Assembly (NCBI GenBank): GCA_964561005.1
Contig: CAZLNO010000065.1
Coordinates: 1-23,304 of the forward strand
Origin: CAZLNO01 sp964561005
GTDB lineage: Bacteria; Pseudomonadota; Alphaproteobacteria; Kiloniellales; Rhodovibrionaceae
Direction: 5' to 3'
Length of the DNA: 23,304 nt
Part shown: positions 22,111 through 23,304 of the stretch, in pieces
How positions within the stretch are numbered: the first letter of the stretch is position 1
How the letters are laid out: every line of letters starts with the position of its first letter
Position numbers and translations under genes: made by a program
Notes under the pieces: generated by a model
Databases searched by the model: none
The model's input: the letters and a program-made list of their open reading frames with translations, nothing else
What the model was told of the DNA's origin: nothing

Positions 22111-23304
22111 ATGACGGCACGTTCGTGGTTTCGCGTGCATAGCGTGATCGGCGCGATGGCGGGCCTCGTGCTGTTCCTCGTGTGCTGGAGCGGCACCACC
22201 GCGACTCTGGCGGACGAGCTCGACTGGCTCGTCACGCCAGGGATGTGGGTGAGTGAGGGGTCCAGCGAAATTGCTTGGGGGCAGGTCCATGCCGCGGTCA
22301 GCGGAACGGTTGCACCCGCACGGATCAAGTCCCTGCAAGCCCCCATCCATCGTTACGCGCCCGCGAGGGCGGAAATCGAGGCACCCGGTCAGCCGAAACG
22401 CTTGATTTATGTTCACCCGCGCGACGGGACGATCCTTGGTGAGTTCAGCGAACTCACGATCCAGGAATTCTTTCGGGCTCTCCATCGGCACATGTTTCTG
22501 CCGAAGCCAATCGGGATCGTGCTCGTCTCGTTGTTCGCCGTCGCGCTTTTAACCACGGCGGTAGCCGCATTGATGTTCTACCGGCGCTGGTGGACGCACT
22601 TTTTTCGGCTGCGCCTGTTCACCAAGGGCGGCCGGGTGGCGTGGGGCGACCTGCACAAGGCGGCGGGTTTGTGGAGCCTCTGGTTTGTCGGGCTCATGGC
22701 GATTACGGGTATCTGGTACGGCCTTGAAGCCACCGGCGCGCCGGATGCGCTGTTTGAGCCGATTCGCGCCCCGGAGACGACCGCACTCACCGTCGCGCCG
22801 GATGAGCGCTTGCCGCTGGATGCGCTCATTGCGCGGGTGAAGGCGGCGCGGCCGGACCTAAAAATTCGCGCGATCCATCCAGGCGATAATCAAATACAAG
22901 CCGTGGGGCAGAGCCAGGACTGGTTTCTGCGCGATCGCGTCAATTCCGTGACGATTGCGGCGAATGGAACGCCGATCGATATGCGCGGCGGCGCTGATCT
23001 GACAGCCTATCAGTACTGGGTCAACATGGCCGATCCGCTACACTTCGGCAGCTTCGGCGGCCTCGCCGGCAAGGCGGTCTGGTTTGTTTTTGGTTTGCTG
23101 ATCTGCGGTCTGATCCTGACCGGCACATGGCTGCACGCCCGCCGCCTCGTCCGCCGGGCGGGCGACCGGCGTGGAGCACATTGGACGGGAACCCTGCCGG
23201 CTTGCGGGGCGAGTCTCATACTGTTGGCGACCGCCGTGTCGTTCGCCGTTGAACAAATTCTATATTACGGCAAGGTTCAGAGCGGAGTCCGGCATTTACC
23301 GGAC
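22111..23304 (+). CDS. PepSY-associated membrane protein, probable siderophore-iron reductase, 3' end outside the window
   Basis: The frame is open from ATG 22111 to the last base (398 codons, no stop), so the C-terminus is missing. It looks like the PepSY_TM family (PiuB/FoxB-like inner-membrane proteins), often encoded beside TonB receptors and thought to reduce or release iron from siderophores. Helices are visible at about 11-30, 133-158, 185-203, 323-345 and 363-385. Candidate heme- or metal-binding histidines are His125 and His127 (RALHRHMF), His182 (GDLHKAAGLW) and His311 (ADPLHFGSF). The N-terminal WFRVHSVIGAMAGLVLFLVCWSG stretch (about 6-28) and HKAAGLWSLWF are family-typical. It starts 38 bases after the receptor stop with only a weak ribosome-binding site, and probably shares the Fur-controlled transcript. 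Confidence 0.87.
   Translation, partial: MTARSWFRVHSVIGAMAGLVLFLVCWSGTTATLADELDWLVTPGMWVSEGSSEIAWGQVHAAVSGTVAPARIKSLQAPIHRYAPARAEIEAPGQPKRLIYVHPRDGTILGEFSELTIQEFFRALHRHMFLPKPIGIVLVSLFAVALLTTAVAALMFYRRWWTHFFRLRLFTKGGRVAWGDLHKAAGLWSLWFVGLMAITGIWYGLEATGAPDALFEPIRAPETTALTVAPDERLPLDALIARVKAARPDLKIRAIHPGDNQIQAVGQSQDWFLRDRVNSVTIAANGTPIDMRGGADLTAYQYWVNMADPLHFGSFGGLAGKAVWFVFGLLICGLILTGTWLHARRLVRRAGDRRGAHWTGTLPACGASLILLATAVSFAVEQILYYGKVQSGVRHLPD

Noticed and set aside
1..23304. tRNA, rRNA, CRISPR array, insertion sequence or riboswitch
   Set aside because: No cloverleaf with a GTTC-type loop at a gene gap, no regularly spaced repeats, no transposase motifs and no familiar riboswitch core were seen by eye. 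A covariance-model scan would be needed to exclude small RNAs.

Overview
The window is gene-dense, GC-rich DNA, apparently from an alphaproteobacterium. The AapJQMP-type amino-acid transporter, the CysK/AlaX/SseA run and the hydrolase-OsmC fusion fit a Rhodospirillales-like organism, but this placement rests on gene content recalled from family knowledge and not on a search. No rRNA, tRNA, CRISPR array, transposase or integrase was seen.

Layout. (1) 1-3427, plus strand: the end of a general L-amino-acid ABC transporter operon (aapJ 3' end, aapQ, aapM, aapP), with a long hairpin between the binding-protein gene and the first permease gene. (2) 3445-7906, minus strand, read from right to left: Nudix hydrolase, cysteine synthase, alanyl-tRNA editing protein AlaX, 3-mercaptopyruvate sulfurtransferase SseA, and a protein made of two GNAT acetyltransferase domains. 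This is a cysteine/sulfur and tRNA-quality-control group. (3) 8070-9302, plus strand: an alpha/beta hydrolase fused to an OsmC domain, divergent from the Nudix gene, with a perfect 14-bp palindrome between them. (4) 9725-15547, plus strand: a complete Dpp/Opp-type peptide ABC transporter operon with a twin-arginine-type binding protein, two permeases and one polypeptide carrying both ATPases. A perfect 15-bp hairpin again follows the binding-protein gene. (5) 15605-16273, minus strand: an orphan ParA-type ATPase, divergent from a small Arg-rich protein of unknown function (16521-16913). (6) 17014-18180, minus strand: a pita-bread (M24-fold) ectoine-hydrolase-like enzyme that lacks the usual metal ligands. 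(7) 18431-19399, plus strand: fabD, malonyl-CoA:ACP transacylase, preceded by a possible 24-codon leader ORF. (8) 19865-23304, plus strand: a visibly less GC-rich iron-uptake module, comprising a TonB-dependent receptor and a PepSY-type membrane protein that runs off the window. A strong Fur-box match overlaps the -10 region of its promoter.

Nothing here is clearly a new multi-gene system. The items most worth checking are the matching intercistronic hairpins behind both binding-protein genes, the orphan ParA with its divergent basic small protein, the double-GNAT fusion, the hairpin built from two convergent stop codons, the leader ORF touching fabD, and the composition break between fabD and the Fur-controlled iron genes.
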